NCBI RefSeq assembly: GCF_036057275.1 | Contig: NZ_CP107945.1 | Span: 2,418,001-2,482,000 of the forward strand | Direction of reading: 5' to 3' | From: Streptomyces sp. NBC_00390 | GTDB lineage: Bacteria; Actinomycetota; Actinomycetes; Streptomycetales; Streptomycetaceae | DNA length: 64,000 nt | Part shown: positions 47,192 through 54,680 of the stretch, piece after piece | Position numbering within the stretch: position 1 is the stretch's first letter | Layout: each line of letters starts with the position of its first letter | Notes under the pieces: model-generated | Database searches by the model: none | Told to the model about the DNA's origin: nothing | Seen by the model: only the letters and a program-made list of their open reading frames with translations | Program-made: the position numbers and the translations under genes

Positions 47192-48217
47192 ATGACCGAT
47201 CTGCACCCCTTCATCGCGGGACTGCCCAAGGCCGAACTGCATGTGCACCACATCGGTTCGGCCTCACCGCGCATCGTGGCCGAGCTGGCCGCCAACCACC
47301 CGGACTCGAAGGTTCCGACCGATCCGGAAGCGCTCGCCGAGTACTTCACCTTCACCGACTTCGCGCACTTCATCGAGGTCTACCTCTCCGTCGTCGATCT
47401 GATCCGGACCCCCGAGGACGTACGGCTGCTCACGTTCGAGGTGGCCCGGGACATGGCCCGGCAGAGCATCCGCTACGCCGAGCTGACCGTCACACCCTTC
47501 AGCTCGACCCGCCGCGGCATCGACGAGAAGGCCTTCATGGAGGCGATCGAGGACGCCCGCCGGGCGGCGGAGACCGAGCTCGGGGTCGTGCTGCGCTGGT
47601 GCTTCGACATCCCCGGCGAGGCCGGTCTCTCGGCCGCCGAAGAGACCGCGCGGCTCGCTGTGGACCTGCGGCCGGAAGGCCTGGTCTCCTTCGGCCTCGG
47701 CGGCCCGGAGATCGGCGTACCGCGACCGCAGTTCAAGCCGTACTTCGACCGCGCGATCGACGCCGGGCTGCACTCGGTGCCGCACGCCGGCGAGACGACC
47801 GGGCCCCGGACTATCTGGGACGCGCTCACCGAACTGCGCGCCGAGCGCATCGGGCACGGCACCAGCGCCACGCAGGACCCGAAGCTGCTCGCGCACCTCG
47901 CGGAGCACCGGATCGCGCTGGAGGTCTGCCCCACCTCCAACATCGCGACGCGTGCCGTCACCGACCTCGACCAGCACCCGGTGAAGGAGATGGTCGCGGC
48001 CGGCGTGCTGGTGACGATCAACAGCGACGACCCGCCGATGTTCGGGACCGACCTGAACCACGAGTACGCGGTCGCGGCGCGGCTGCTGGACCTGGACGAG
48101 CGGGGACTCGCGGGCCTCGCGAAGAACGCTGTGGAAGCATCGTTCCTCGACCCCGCGGGCAAGGCCAGGATCAACGCGGAGATCGACGCGTACACCACCG
48201 CCTGGCTGGCCCGCTGA
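47192..48217 (+). CDS. add: Adenosine deaminase
   Basis: Deaminates adenosine (and deoxyadenosine) to inosine. The 341-residue amidohydrolase has the zinc ligands HVH at residues 17-19 in KAELHVHHIGS, HAGETTGP for the catalytic His/Glu region, and the SDDPPMF Asp ligand. Adenine deaminases share this fold, so adenosine specificity is inferred from overall length and start. A GDPD gene follows 20 bp downstream. Confidence 0.93.
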   Translation: MTDLHPFIAGLPKAELHVHHIGSASPRIVAELAANHPDSKVPTDPEALAEYFTFTDFAHFIEVYLSVVDLIRTPEDVRLLTFEVARDMARQSIRYAELTVTPFSSTRRGIDEKAFMEAIEDARRAAETELGVVLRWCFDIPGEAGLSAAEETARLAVDLRPEGLVSFGLGGPEIGVPRPQFKPYFDRAIDAGLHSVPHAGETTGPRTIWDALTELRAERIGHGTSATQDPKLLAHLAEHRIALEVCPTSNIATRAVTDLDQHPVKEMVAAGVLVTINSDDPPMFGTDLNHEYAVAARLLDLDERGLAGLAKNAVEASFLDPAGKARINAEIDAYTTAWLAR

Positions 48218-48237
48218 CCGGCGACCACACTGGTCCC

Positions 48238-48927
48238 ATGAGCGATGTCACGGTCGTGGCCCACCGCGGCGACCCCTACCGCGTCCGCGAGAACACCCTG
48301 CCCTCGCTGCGTTCGGCCGTCGAGCGCGGCGCGGACGCGGTCGAGATCGATGTACGGCTCACCCGCGACGGCGTGCCCGTGCTGCTGCACGACGACTCGC
48401 TGGAGCGGCTGTGGGGCCACGATCGCCCGCTCGCCCGGCTCACCCACGCCGAGGTGAGCGGGTTGACCGCGGGCGGGGTGCCGACCCTGCGCGAGGCGCT
48501 TATCGGGACCGGGGCGCACCGCGTGATGATCGACCTGCCGGGCGCCTGTGAGGAGTCGGTGCGCACGGTCGTGGGCACGGTCCGCGAGTGCGGTGCGGGC
48601 GACCGCGTCTACTACTGCGCCGGCGCGACGACGATGCTCGCGGTACGCGCGGCCGACCCGTCGGCCGAGATCGCCCTGACCTGGACCTCCCTCGCCCCGC
48701 CGCGCCGGGTGCTGCTCGACGCGCTGGGACCCCGCTGGCTGAACTACCGATTCGGGCTGGTCGGACGGGAGTTGGCGGACAGGGTCCACCGGGACGGGAT
48801 GCTGATCTCCGCGTGGACGGCCGACACCCGGCGCACCATGCGCCGGCTGATCGGCTGCGGGGTCGATGCGATCACGACCAACCGCGTGGACACCCTGCGC
48901 AGTGTGGTGCGCCGCTCACGGGCCTGA
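48238..48927 (+). CDS. Glycerophosphodiester phosphodiesterase
   Basis: A 229-residue GDPD-family enzyme that would release glycerol-3-phosphate from glycerophosphodiesters. It has the family start VVAHRGDPYRVRENTLPSL (HRG), the metal-binding EIDVRLTRDGVPVLLHDD, and ends with DAITTNRVDTLR. The ATG at 48238 follows the deaminase closely. The tail overlaps a decayed gene on the other strand. Confidence 0.9.
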   Translation: MSDVTVVAHRGDPYRVRENTLPSLRSAVERGADAVEIDVRLTRDGVPVLLHDDSLERLWGHDRPLARLTHAEVSGLTAGGVPTLREALIGTGAHRVMIDLPGACEESVRTVVGTVRECGAGDRVYYCAGATTMLAVRAADPSAEIALTWTSLAPPRRVLLDALGPRWLNYRFGLVGRELADRVHRDGMLISAWTADTRRTMRRLIGCGVDAITTNRVDTLRSVVRRSRA

Positions 48928-49190
48928 TCGGGGCGATCGCCTGCGCATCGACGCCCTCCCCACCCACACCCCGATCGGCAGGGCGGCCGTGGCCTCGAGC
49001 AGGCGTGCCCTGGTGAGAGCGCCTGCCGCGACGGGCTCCGCGCCGAGGTCCCGCACAAGGACGCGTACGTCGCGAGCGCCTCCGGGTCATCGCCGCGGAG
49101 AGGCACGGCGAGCGGCCGGCCGCCGAATTCGAGCGGCGCGATACGCCAGACGCTTTCGTGGCAGGGGTCCGCTGGGCACAGGAGGTGCAC
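48916..49190 (-). pseudogene. Frameshifted remnant of an NADP-oxidoreductase-type (F420-dependent NADP reductase family) gene
   Basis: On the minus strand, APLEFGGRPLAVPLRGDDPEALAT is followed, after a shift near 49066, by VLVRDLGAEPVAAGALTRARLLEATAALPIGVWVG and a stop. Together these resemble the C-terminal part of NAD(P)-binding oxidoreductases related to F420-dependent NADP reductase. The N-terminal domain is missing because the HxlR gene begins there. HxlR regulators often face such reductase genes, so this may be a lost partner. Confidence 0.5.
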
Positions 49191-49192
49191 CC

Positions 49193-49576
49193 ATGTCCCA
49201 CGGCCACGGGGCTCCGGACGGCTTTCTCGCGGACTGCCGTGCGCGCCCCACCTTCGACCTGCCGGCCAACACCTGGAACGCGGTGACCCTCTGGGCTCTG
49301 CGCGACGGACCGTGCCGCCATGGCGAGTTGCGCGAAACGATCGGCGGCATCAACTCGAAGGTGCTCACCGGGACCCTGCGGTGTCTCGAGTACAACGGCC
49401 TGGTGGGGAGCCGCGCGTACGCCGAGGCGCCGCCGAGGGTCGACCACGGGCTCACCGCGCTCGGCCGCACGCTGATCGGTCCCATCGAGGCACTCGGCGC
49501 ATGGGGCTTCCGGTACGGGGACGAGGTGCTCGAGGCCCAGGACCGCGCCGAGGGACGGGACGTGGCAGAGGGTTGA
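49193..49576 (+). CDS. HxlR-family transcriptional regulator
   Basis: A 127-residue winged-helix regulator of the HxlR family (NTWNAVTLWALRDGPCRHGELRETIGGINSKVLTGTLRCLEYNGLV), starting at ATG 49193 behind GGAGGT. HxlR proteins usually sense thiol or electrophile stress. Unlike typical members, the conserved N-terminal redox Cys is not obvious. It sits opposite the decayed oxidoreductase remnant. Confidence 0.9.
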   Translation: MSHGHGAPDGFLADCRARPTFDLPANTWNAVTLWALRDGPCRHGELRETIGGINSKVLTGTLRCLEYNGLVGSRAYAEAPPRVDHGLTALGRTLIGPIEALGAWGFRYGDEVLEAQDRAEGRDVAEG

Positions 49577-49609
49577 ACCCGCTCGCGGAGGTCGTCGTCC
49601 ACGCGGCGC

Positions 49610-50149
49610 TCAGGTCCCGGTGGCGACGGCAGCGGTGGGGACCGGCCGGGCCGTGAGCGCCTCCAGCCGCTTGATCCTGCGGCGCACGAGGTGGAGCGGG
49701 ATCACGCCGAAGACGCCGAACGACATGTCGATGACCGACCACCAGAAGGGGATGCCGCGGATCGGTCCGCAGATCAGGGCGAGCGGAATGATGCCGGCGC
49801 AGGCGATCATCCCGAATTCGACGACCCAGATGTTGCGCACCGGGTCGCGGTACGGGCCGTAGAAGGCGACCGCGATCACGAGGTGGGCGAAGGCCAGCCA
49901 GTCCGTGCCGTACAGCACGAACGGGTACCGCTCGTCGGTGGCGTCCAGGCCCTCGCGGACCCGTTCGATCCACTCCGTCAGGCCGGGGAGGTGCTCGGGC
50001 ACCGGGGAGGCGGAGGACTTCAGCGCGTCCTCCAGCCAGTGCAGTTCCGTCACCAGCGGAAAGGCGGTCAGACCGCTGAGGACGAGACAGACGATGAAGA
50101 TGACCAGCCACACACGTATGCCCCGTACGAGGGCCGCGCTCTCGCTCAT
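49610..50149 (-). CDS. Membrane protein, unknown function
   Basis: A 179-residue protein starting at ATG 50149 (MSESAALVRGIRVW) with four membrane segments (VWLVIFIVCLVLSGLTAF, WLAFAHLVIAVAFYGPY, MIACAGIIPLALICG, PFWWSVIDMSFGVFGVIPLHL). The start is chosen because a promoter at 50154-50183 would place the transcript start at or next to the ATG (leaderless). A GTG at 50191 overlapping the upstream stop is the alternative. It follows the orphan polyamine-binding lipoprotein gene by 38 bp. Confidence 0.8.
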   Translation of the reverse strand: MSESAALVRGIRVWLVIFIVCLVLSGLTAFPLVTELHWLEDALKSSASPVPEHLPGLTEWIERVREGLDATDERYPFVLYGTDWLAFAHLVIAVAFYGPYRDPVRNIWVVEFGMIACAGIIPLALICGPIRGIPFWWSVIDMSFGVFGVIPLHLVRRRIKRLEALTARPVPTAAVATGT

Positions 50150-50153
50150 GCAC

Positions 50154-50183
50154 AGCAGCGTACAGCGAGAATGAACGCGTTCA
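50154..50183 (-). promoter_or_regulatory. Promoter with TGAACGCGTTCA operator, probably giving a leaderless transcript
   Basis: On the minus strand TTGAAC is followed by TACGCT at 16-nt spacing, and the ATG lies 7 nt after the -10. A perfect 12-bp palindrome TGAACGCGTTCA (50172-50183) overlaps the -35. Confidence 0.6.
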
Positions 50184-50187
50184 AAAA

Positions 50188-51360
50188 TCACAGACCCACG
50201 AGGGCGTTCCAGCGTCCGGCGAGCTCCTGCCGCTCTGTTGACGTGATGTCACGCGCAATGGCGAGCCGGGCCCGCATCGCGTCGTCGGGAAAGATCAGCG
50301 GGTCCTCCGCCAGCGCCGCCGTCTCCTCGTCCTTGGCGGAGGCCAGCACCTCACGGGCGGCCGGCACGGGGCAGACGTAGTTGACCCAGCTCGCCAGCTC
50401 GGCAGCCACCTCGGGGTCGTAGTAGTGCTCGATCAGCGCCTCGGCGTTGCGCTTGTGCCGGGCGAGGTTGGGGATCATCAGACTCTCGGCCCACAGCTCC
50501 GCCCCCTCCTCGGGGACCACGAACTCGATGTCCGGGTTGTCGGCCTGGAGCTGGATGACATCGCCCGAGTACGCCTGGCAGGCGAGCACATCGCCGGTGG
50601 AGAGGTCCTTGATGTAGTCGTTGCCGGTGAACCGCCGGACATGTCCTTGCCGTACACGCTTTTCCACCTGATCGCACACGAGGTGGAAGTCGTCGGCGCG
50701 CCAGCGGGTGACGTCGACGCCGTTTCCCTGCATCAGCAGAGCGAAGGCCTCGTCGAGCCCGGACAGCAGCGTGACCTTGCCGCGCAGGTCGCCCGCCCAC
50801 AGGTCGGCGGTGCTGCGGACCTCCCGGCCGAGCCGTGCGCGGTTGTACGCGATGCCGGTGATCCCGCACTGCCAGGGCACGCTGTGGCGCCGGCCGTTGT
50901 CGAAGGCGGGTGAACGCAGCTGCGGGTCGAGGTACTTGGAGACGTTGGGCTGGCTCGCCCGGTCCATCTCCTGCACCCAGCCCAGCCGTACGAACCGGGC
51001 CGCCATCCAGTCGCTGATGACGATCAGGTCCCGGTCCGTCTCCTGACCGTTCATGAGGGCGGGGCTGATCTTGCCGAAGAACTCGTCGTTGTCGTTGATC
51101 TCCTCCGTGTACCGGACGGCGATCCCGGTGCGTTCGGTGAAGGCGTCGAGGGTGGGCCGCTTCGAGGTGTCCTCGTCGTCCGTGTCGATGTACAGCGGCC
51201 AGTTGGCGAAGTCGACGCGCCGCTCGCGGGCCGAGAGGTCGCGGCGCGCGCGGTCACCGGGCGCGACGAAGGCCGCAGGAACCCCGCAGCCGGCGAGTGC
51301 GAGTCCGGCCGCACCGCCACCGAGGGCGCGCAGCAGGGACCGACGTGACATGGGATTCAT
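50188..51360 (-). CDS. Orphan spermidine/putrescine-type binding lipoprotein
   Basis: A 390-residue PotD-like binding protein, paralogue of the one at 42830-44077 (shared FTGNDYxxDLxxGD, VDFANWPLYIDTDD, VYFQLQADNPDIEF-type segments). The Tat motif SRRSLLRALGGG and lipobox LAGC are at the N-terminus (ATG 51360; 51351 also possible). No permease or ATPase genes lie beside it, so it probably feeds the transporter encoded at 39915-42783 or one elsewhere. Its 5' region is shared with DUF1304/TetR. Confidence 0.9.
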   Translation of the reverse strand: MNPMSRRSLLRALGGGAAGLALAGCGVPAAFVAPGDRARRDLSARERRVDFANWPLYIDTDDEDTSKRPTLDAFTERTGIAVRYTEEINDNDEFFGKISPALMNGQETDRDLIVISDWMAARFVRLGWVQEMDRASQPNVSKYLDPQLRSPAFDNGRRHSVPWQCGITGIAYNRARLGREVRSTADLWAGDLRGKVTLLSGLDEAFALLMQGNGVDVTRWRADDFHLVCDQVEKRVRQGHVRRFTGNDYIKDLSTGDVLACQAYSGDVIQLQADNPDIEFVVPEEGAELWAESLMIPNLARHKRNAEALIEHYYDPEVAAELASWVNYVCPVPAAREVLASAKDEETAALAEDPLIFPDDAMRARLAIARDITSTERQELAGRWNALVGL

Positions 51361-51428
51361 CCGGATCGCCGACACATGCGAAGGATGCCGGGCGGCGGGT
51401 GCGCGCGGCAATGGACGCCGCGTCGATC

Positions 51429-51497
51429 CATGGACACGTCGCCCGACACCCTGTCGATCATGGACGCATGTCTATACTTCCTGAACATCTGTCCATG
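51429..51497. promoter_or_regulatory. Repeated CATGGAC operator elements around the DUF1304 promoter
   Basis: CATGGACGCATG (51459-51470) and CATCTGTCCATG (51486-51497) are inverted copies flanking a perfect -10 TATACT (51473-51478) facing the DUF1304/TetR genes. Another CATGGAC is at 51429-51435, and a weaker ATGGAC at 51411. This is a typical TetR operator layout, so autoregulation by the TetR gene is inferred. Confidence 0.7.
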
Positions 51498-51520
51498 AAC
51501 TGGATCGAATCGAGTCGCGC

Positions 51521-51883
51521 ATGAACGCAACAGCCCAAGTACTGGTCGGCCTGGTGGCCGCGCTGCACGTCTACATCCTGGTTCTGGAGATGTTCCTGTG
51601 GCAGCGCAAGCCCGGCCGGAAACTCTCCGGCTTCGACGCGGAGACGGCCCGCGCGACCGCGCCGCTCGCCGCCAACCAGGGCCTGTACAACGGGTTCCTG
51701 GCCGCGGGCCTGATCTGGGGCCTGATCGCCGCACACCCCACGGGCCGGCAGGTGCAGCTCTTCTTCCTCGGCTGCGTGGTGGTGGCGGGCCTGTACGGGG
51801 GCTTCACCGCGAACCGCCGCATCCTGGTGGCTCAGGCCCTTCCCGGTGCACTCGCGCTGAGCGCCGTACTGTTGGCCGGATGA
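51521..51883 (+). CDS. DUF1304-family membrane protein
   Basis: A 120-residue membrane protein of the DUF1304 family with four helices (VLVGLVAALHVYILVLEMFLW; LIWGLIAAH; LFFLGCVVVAGLYGG; ALPGALALSAVLLAG). Function unknown. It is coexpressed with the TetR gene (ATGA overlap), so the TetR protein likely controls it. Confidence 0.88.
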   Translation: MNATAQVLVGLVAALHVYILVLEMFLWQRKPGRKLSGFDAETARATAPLAANQGLYNGFLAAGLIWGLIAAHPTGRQVQLFFLGCVVVAGLYGGFTANRRILVAQALPGALALSAVLLAG

Positions 51884-52434
51884 GCGATCCCAGGGCGGAG
51901 CGGACCCGGTCCAGACTGCGCGAGGCACTGCTGCGGGAGTGCGCCGAGCGCCCGCTCGAGGAGGTCAGCGTGGCAGCCGTGGTGCGCCGGGCGGGTGTCG
52001 GCCGGGCCACGTTCTATGTGCACTACCCCGACCTCGAGGCGCTGGCGGTCGACGCCTGCGCCGAGGTCGTACGGGATGCGGTGGACGCGCTGCACGCGTG
52101 GCGGGGTGTACCGGACCCGGCAGCACCGCCGCCGGCCCTGGCGGAGTTCTTCACCAGGGCGGCCGCGAACGCCTCCCTGTACCGGACGTTGCTGCGCGAG
52201 GGCGGCAGCGGCCCGCTGGGGGACCTGCTCCACCGTGAACTGCGCGAACGCAGCCGCAGCGAACGCGAGTTGGCGGGCGGCCCCGCCCCCGCCCTGATCG
52301 CCACGGCGGTGGCTTCGACGTTCGCGGGCCTGCTGGCGGACTGGCTCCACGGCACGATCACGGCGCCCCCGGACCGGATGTCCTCCCAGACCTGGCGCCT
52401 GCTGCTGGCGCTTCACACCACCCCGCTGGAATAG
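51880..52434 (+). CDS. TetR-family transcriptional regulator
   Basis: A 184-residue TetR-type regulator with N-terminal HTH (EEVSVAAVVRRAGVGRATFYVHYPDLEALAV, about residues 25-57) and a helical ligand domain. It starts inside the DUF1304 stop. It probably represses its own operon through the CATGGAC elements upstream, and possibly the divergent binding-lipoprotein gene. Confidence 0.9.
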   Translation: MSDPRAERTRSRLREALLRECAERPLEEVSVAAVVRRAGVGRATFYVHYPDLEALAVDACAEVVRDAVDALHAWRGVPDPAAPPPALAEFFTRAAANASLYRTLLREGGSGPLGDLLHRELRERSRSERELAGGPAPALIATAVASTFAGLLADWLHGTITAPPDRMSSQTWRLLLALHTTPLE

Positions 52435-52484
52435 CCCCGGACGCCACCACTTCCCCGGTGGTCACGGCTCTCCGGTCGCGGAAA

Positions 52485-52520
52485 GGGGCGGGGCGGGGGA
52501 ACGCACCCCCACCCCGCCCC
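52485..52520. terminator. Bidirectional G/C hairpin between tetR and aldehyde dehydrogenase genes
   Basis: GGGGCGGGG/CCCCGCCCC plus GGGGG/CCCCC pair around AACGCA with one mismatch, between the two convergent stops. Confidence 0.75.
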
Positions 52521-52528
52521 GCCACCGC

Positions 52529-52563
52529 GCCGTCAGCCGTCAGCCGTCAGCCGTCAGCCGTCG
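52529..52563. repeat. 7-bp tandem repeat spanning the aldehyde dehydrogenase stop
   Basis: Five copies of GCCGTCA (last one GCCGTCG). On the minus strand the repeats place the TGA stop and repeat it downstream. Confidence 0.85.
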
Positions 52564-53993
52564 AGCGACGTCATCACGTGCTTGATCCGCGTGTAGTCGT
52601 CGAACCCGTACGCCGACAGGTCCTTGCCGTACCCGGACTTCTTGAAGCCGCCGTGCGGCATCTCCGCCACCAGCGGAATGTGGGTGTTGATCCACACGCA
52701 GCCGAAGTCCAGCGCCTTCGACATCCGCATCGCCCGCGCGTGGTCCTTCGTCCACACCGACGACGCCAGCGCGAACTCCACACCGTTCGCCCACTCCAGC
52801 GCCTGCGCCTCGTCGGCGAAGGACTGGACCGTGATGACCGGCCCGAAGACCTCGTTCTGGATGATCTCGTCGTCCTGCTTCAGGCCGGAGACGACGGTCG
52901 GGGCGTAGAAGTAGCCCTTGTCGCCGACCCGGTGGCCGCCCGACTCGACCTTGGCGTGCGCCGGCAGACGGTCGATGAAGCCGGAGACCTGCGCCAGCTG
53001 GTTGGCGTTGTTGAGCGGGCCGAACAGCACGTCCTCGTCGTCCGGCGCACCTGTCTTGGTGTCGGCGGCCGCCTTGGCGAGCGCCTGCACGAACTCGTCA
53101 TGGATGGATTCGTGCACGAGCACACGGGTCGCGGCGGTGCAGTCCTGTCCGGCGTTGAAGAAGCCCGCGACCGAGATGTCCTCGACCGCCTTGGGGATGT
53201 CGGTGTCCTCGAAGACCACGACGGGCGCCTTGCCGCCGAGCTCGAGGTGGACACGCTTGACGTCCTTGGCCGCGGAGGCGGCGACCTGAATGCCGGCGCG
53301 TACGGAACCGGTGATGGACGCCATCGCCGGGGTCTCGTGCTCGACCATCAGGCGGCCGGTGTCACGGTCGCCGCAGATGACGTTGAAGACGCCCTTGGGG
53401 GCGATCGCGCCGATGATCTCGGCGATCAGCACCGTCGACGCGGGCGTGGTGTCGGACGGCTTGATGACGACGGTGTTGCCCGCCGCCAGGGCCGGCGCGA
53501 ACTTCCACACCGCCATCATCATCGGGTAGTTCCACGGCGCGACCTGGGCACAGACGCCCACCGGCTCACGCCGGACGATCGAGGTCATGCCCTCCATGTA
53601 CTCGCCGGCGGAGCGGCCTTCGAGCATGCGCGCCGCGCCCGCGAAGAAGCGGATCTGGTCCACCATCGGCGGAATCTCTTCGGTGCGCGTGAGCTCGAGC
53701 GGCTTGCCCGTGTTCTCCGACTCGGCCGCGACAAGATCCTCGGCCCGCTCCTCGAAGGCGTCCGCGATCTTCAGCAGAACCTTCTGACGCTCGGCCGGGG
53801 TGGTGTCGCGCCAGGCGGGGAAAGCGGCCGCGGCAGCGTCCATGGCGGCGTCGACATCGGCCTGGCCGGACAGCGGCGACGTGGCGTAGACCTCGCCCGT
53901 GGCCGGGTTGACCACGTCGATGGTCCGGCCGTCGGCGGCGTCCCGGAACTCCCCGTTGATGTAGTTGCGCAGACGACGCAGCTCGGTGGTCAC
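52554..53993 (-). CDS. Aldehyde dehydrogenase of the second polyamine locus
   Basis: A 479-residue aldehyde dehydrogenase. I start at GTG 53993 (VTTELRRLRNYINGEFRDA), 8 nt after GGAGGGG. The catalytic Cys is in NAGQDCTAATR and Glu in LELGGKAPVVVF; PWNYPMMMAVWKFAPA is typical of gamma-aminobutyraldehyde/aminobutanal dehydrogenases. It diverges from the Lrp-type regulator, which should control it, and corresponds in position to a polyamine-induced gene next to EpuRI in S. coelicolor. Confidence 0.9.
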   Translation of the reverse strand: MTTELRRLRNYINGEFRDAADGRTIDVVNPATGEVYATSPLSGQADVDAAMDAAAAAFPAWRDTTPAERQKVLLKIADAFEERAEDLVAAESENTGKPLELTRTEEIPPMVDQIRFFAGAARMLEGRSAGEYMEGMTSIVRREPVGVCAQVAPWNYPMMMAVWKFAPALAAGNTVVIKPSDTTPASTVLIAEIIGAIAPKGVFNVICGDRDTGRLMVEHETPAMASITGSVRAGIQVAASAAKDVKRVHLELGGKAPVVVFEDTDIPKAVEDISVAGFFNAGQDCTAATRVLVHESIHDEFVQALAKAAADTKTGAPDDEDVLFGPLNNANQLAQVSGFIDRLPAHAKVESGGHRVGDKGYFYAPTVVSGLKQDDEIIQNEVFGPVITVQSFADEAQALEWANGVEFALASSVWTKDHARAMRMSKALDFGCVWINTHIPLVAEMPHGGFKKSGYGKDLSAYGFDDYTRIKHVMTSLDG

Positions 53994-54115
53994 TGTTGCC
54001 ACCCCTCCAGTCCTGTCGGTGTCCGATCCCTGAGACATCCACCCTAATCTCTCGGCAGACGTTTTCCATAGGCCCGACGCTCCCCAACTTCGGATTCAGT
54101 GAAATAACGCCCCGC

Positions 54116-54123
54116 CAACAACG
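54116..54123 (+). promoter_or_regulatory. CAACAACG half-site between aldehyde dehydrogenase and EpuRI-like gene
   Basis: This matches the half-site of the inverted repeat at 45719-45739 and continues with GAATTTC. It lies in the divergent promoter region, suitable for regulator binding. Support is from sequence similarity only. Confidence 0.4.
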
Positions 54124-54162
54124 AATTTCATCGCTCCAGGGTTGCCAGACAGACGAGTCGCA

Positions 54163-54678
54163 GTGCAGAGTGAGCTCGTGGCCAGCCGTAGCGCAGACTC
54201 CAGGACCGGGACGGGAAGCGGATCGTCGACTCCGACGATCGACTCCGTCTCCCTCGCGATCGTCGAACAGCTCCAGCAGGACGGGCGCCGCCCCTATGCC
54301 GCGATCGGCAAGGCCGTGGGCCTTTCCGAGGCGGCGGTGCGACAGCGCGTCCAGAAGCTGCTCGATCAGGGCGTGATGCAGATCGTCGCCGTCACCGACC
54401 CGCTCACCGTGGGCCTGCGCCGCCAGGCAATGGTCGGCATCAAGGTCGAGGGCGATCTCGACCCGGTGGCCGACGCGCTCACCGCAATGGCCGAGTGCGA
54501 GTACGTGGTGATGACCGCGGGCTCGTTCGACCTGATGGTGGAGATCGTCTGCGAGGACGACGACCACCTGCTCGAAGTGATCAACAAGCGGATTCGCGCC
54601 CTCCCCGGGGTGCGCTCCACCGAGAGCTTCGTTTACCTAAAGCTCAAGAAGCAGACCTATATGTGGGGAACCCGATAG
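54163..54678 (+). CDS. epuRI: Lrp/AsnC-family regulator, EpuRI-like
   Basis: A 171-residue Lrp/AsnC-type regulator with N-terminal HTH (QQDGRRPYAAIGKAVGLSEAAVRQRVQKLLDQGVMQIVAV) and a ligand-binding RAM domain (CEYVVMTAGSFDLMVEIVCEDDDHLL). Sequence and context match the EpuRI repressor of polyamine-use genes described in S. coelicolor, so the symbol is by likeness. Start uncertain: GTG 54163 given; GTG 54178 (VASRSADS) is equally possible. Diverges from an aldehyde dehydrogenase and precedes an aminotransferase. Confidence 0.85.
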   Translation: MQSELVASRSADSRTGTGSGSSTPTIDSVSLAIVEQLQQDGRRPYAAIGKAVGLSEAAVRQRVQKLLDQGVMQIVAVTDPLTVGLRRQAMVGIKVEGDLDPVADALTAMAECEYVVMTAGSFDLMVEIVCEDDDHLLEVINKRIRALPGVRSTESFVYLKLKKQTYMWGTR

Positions 54679-54680
54679 CC

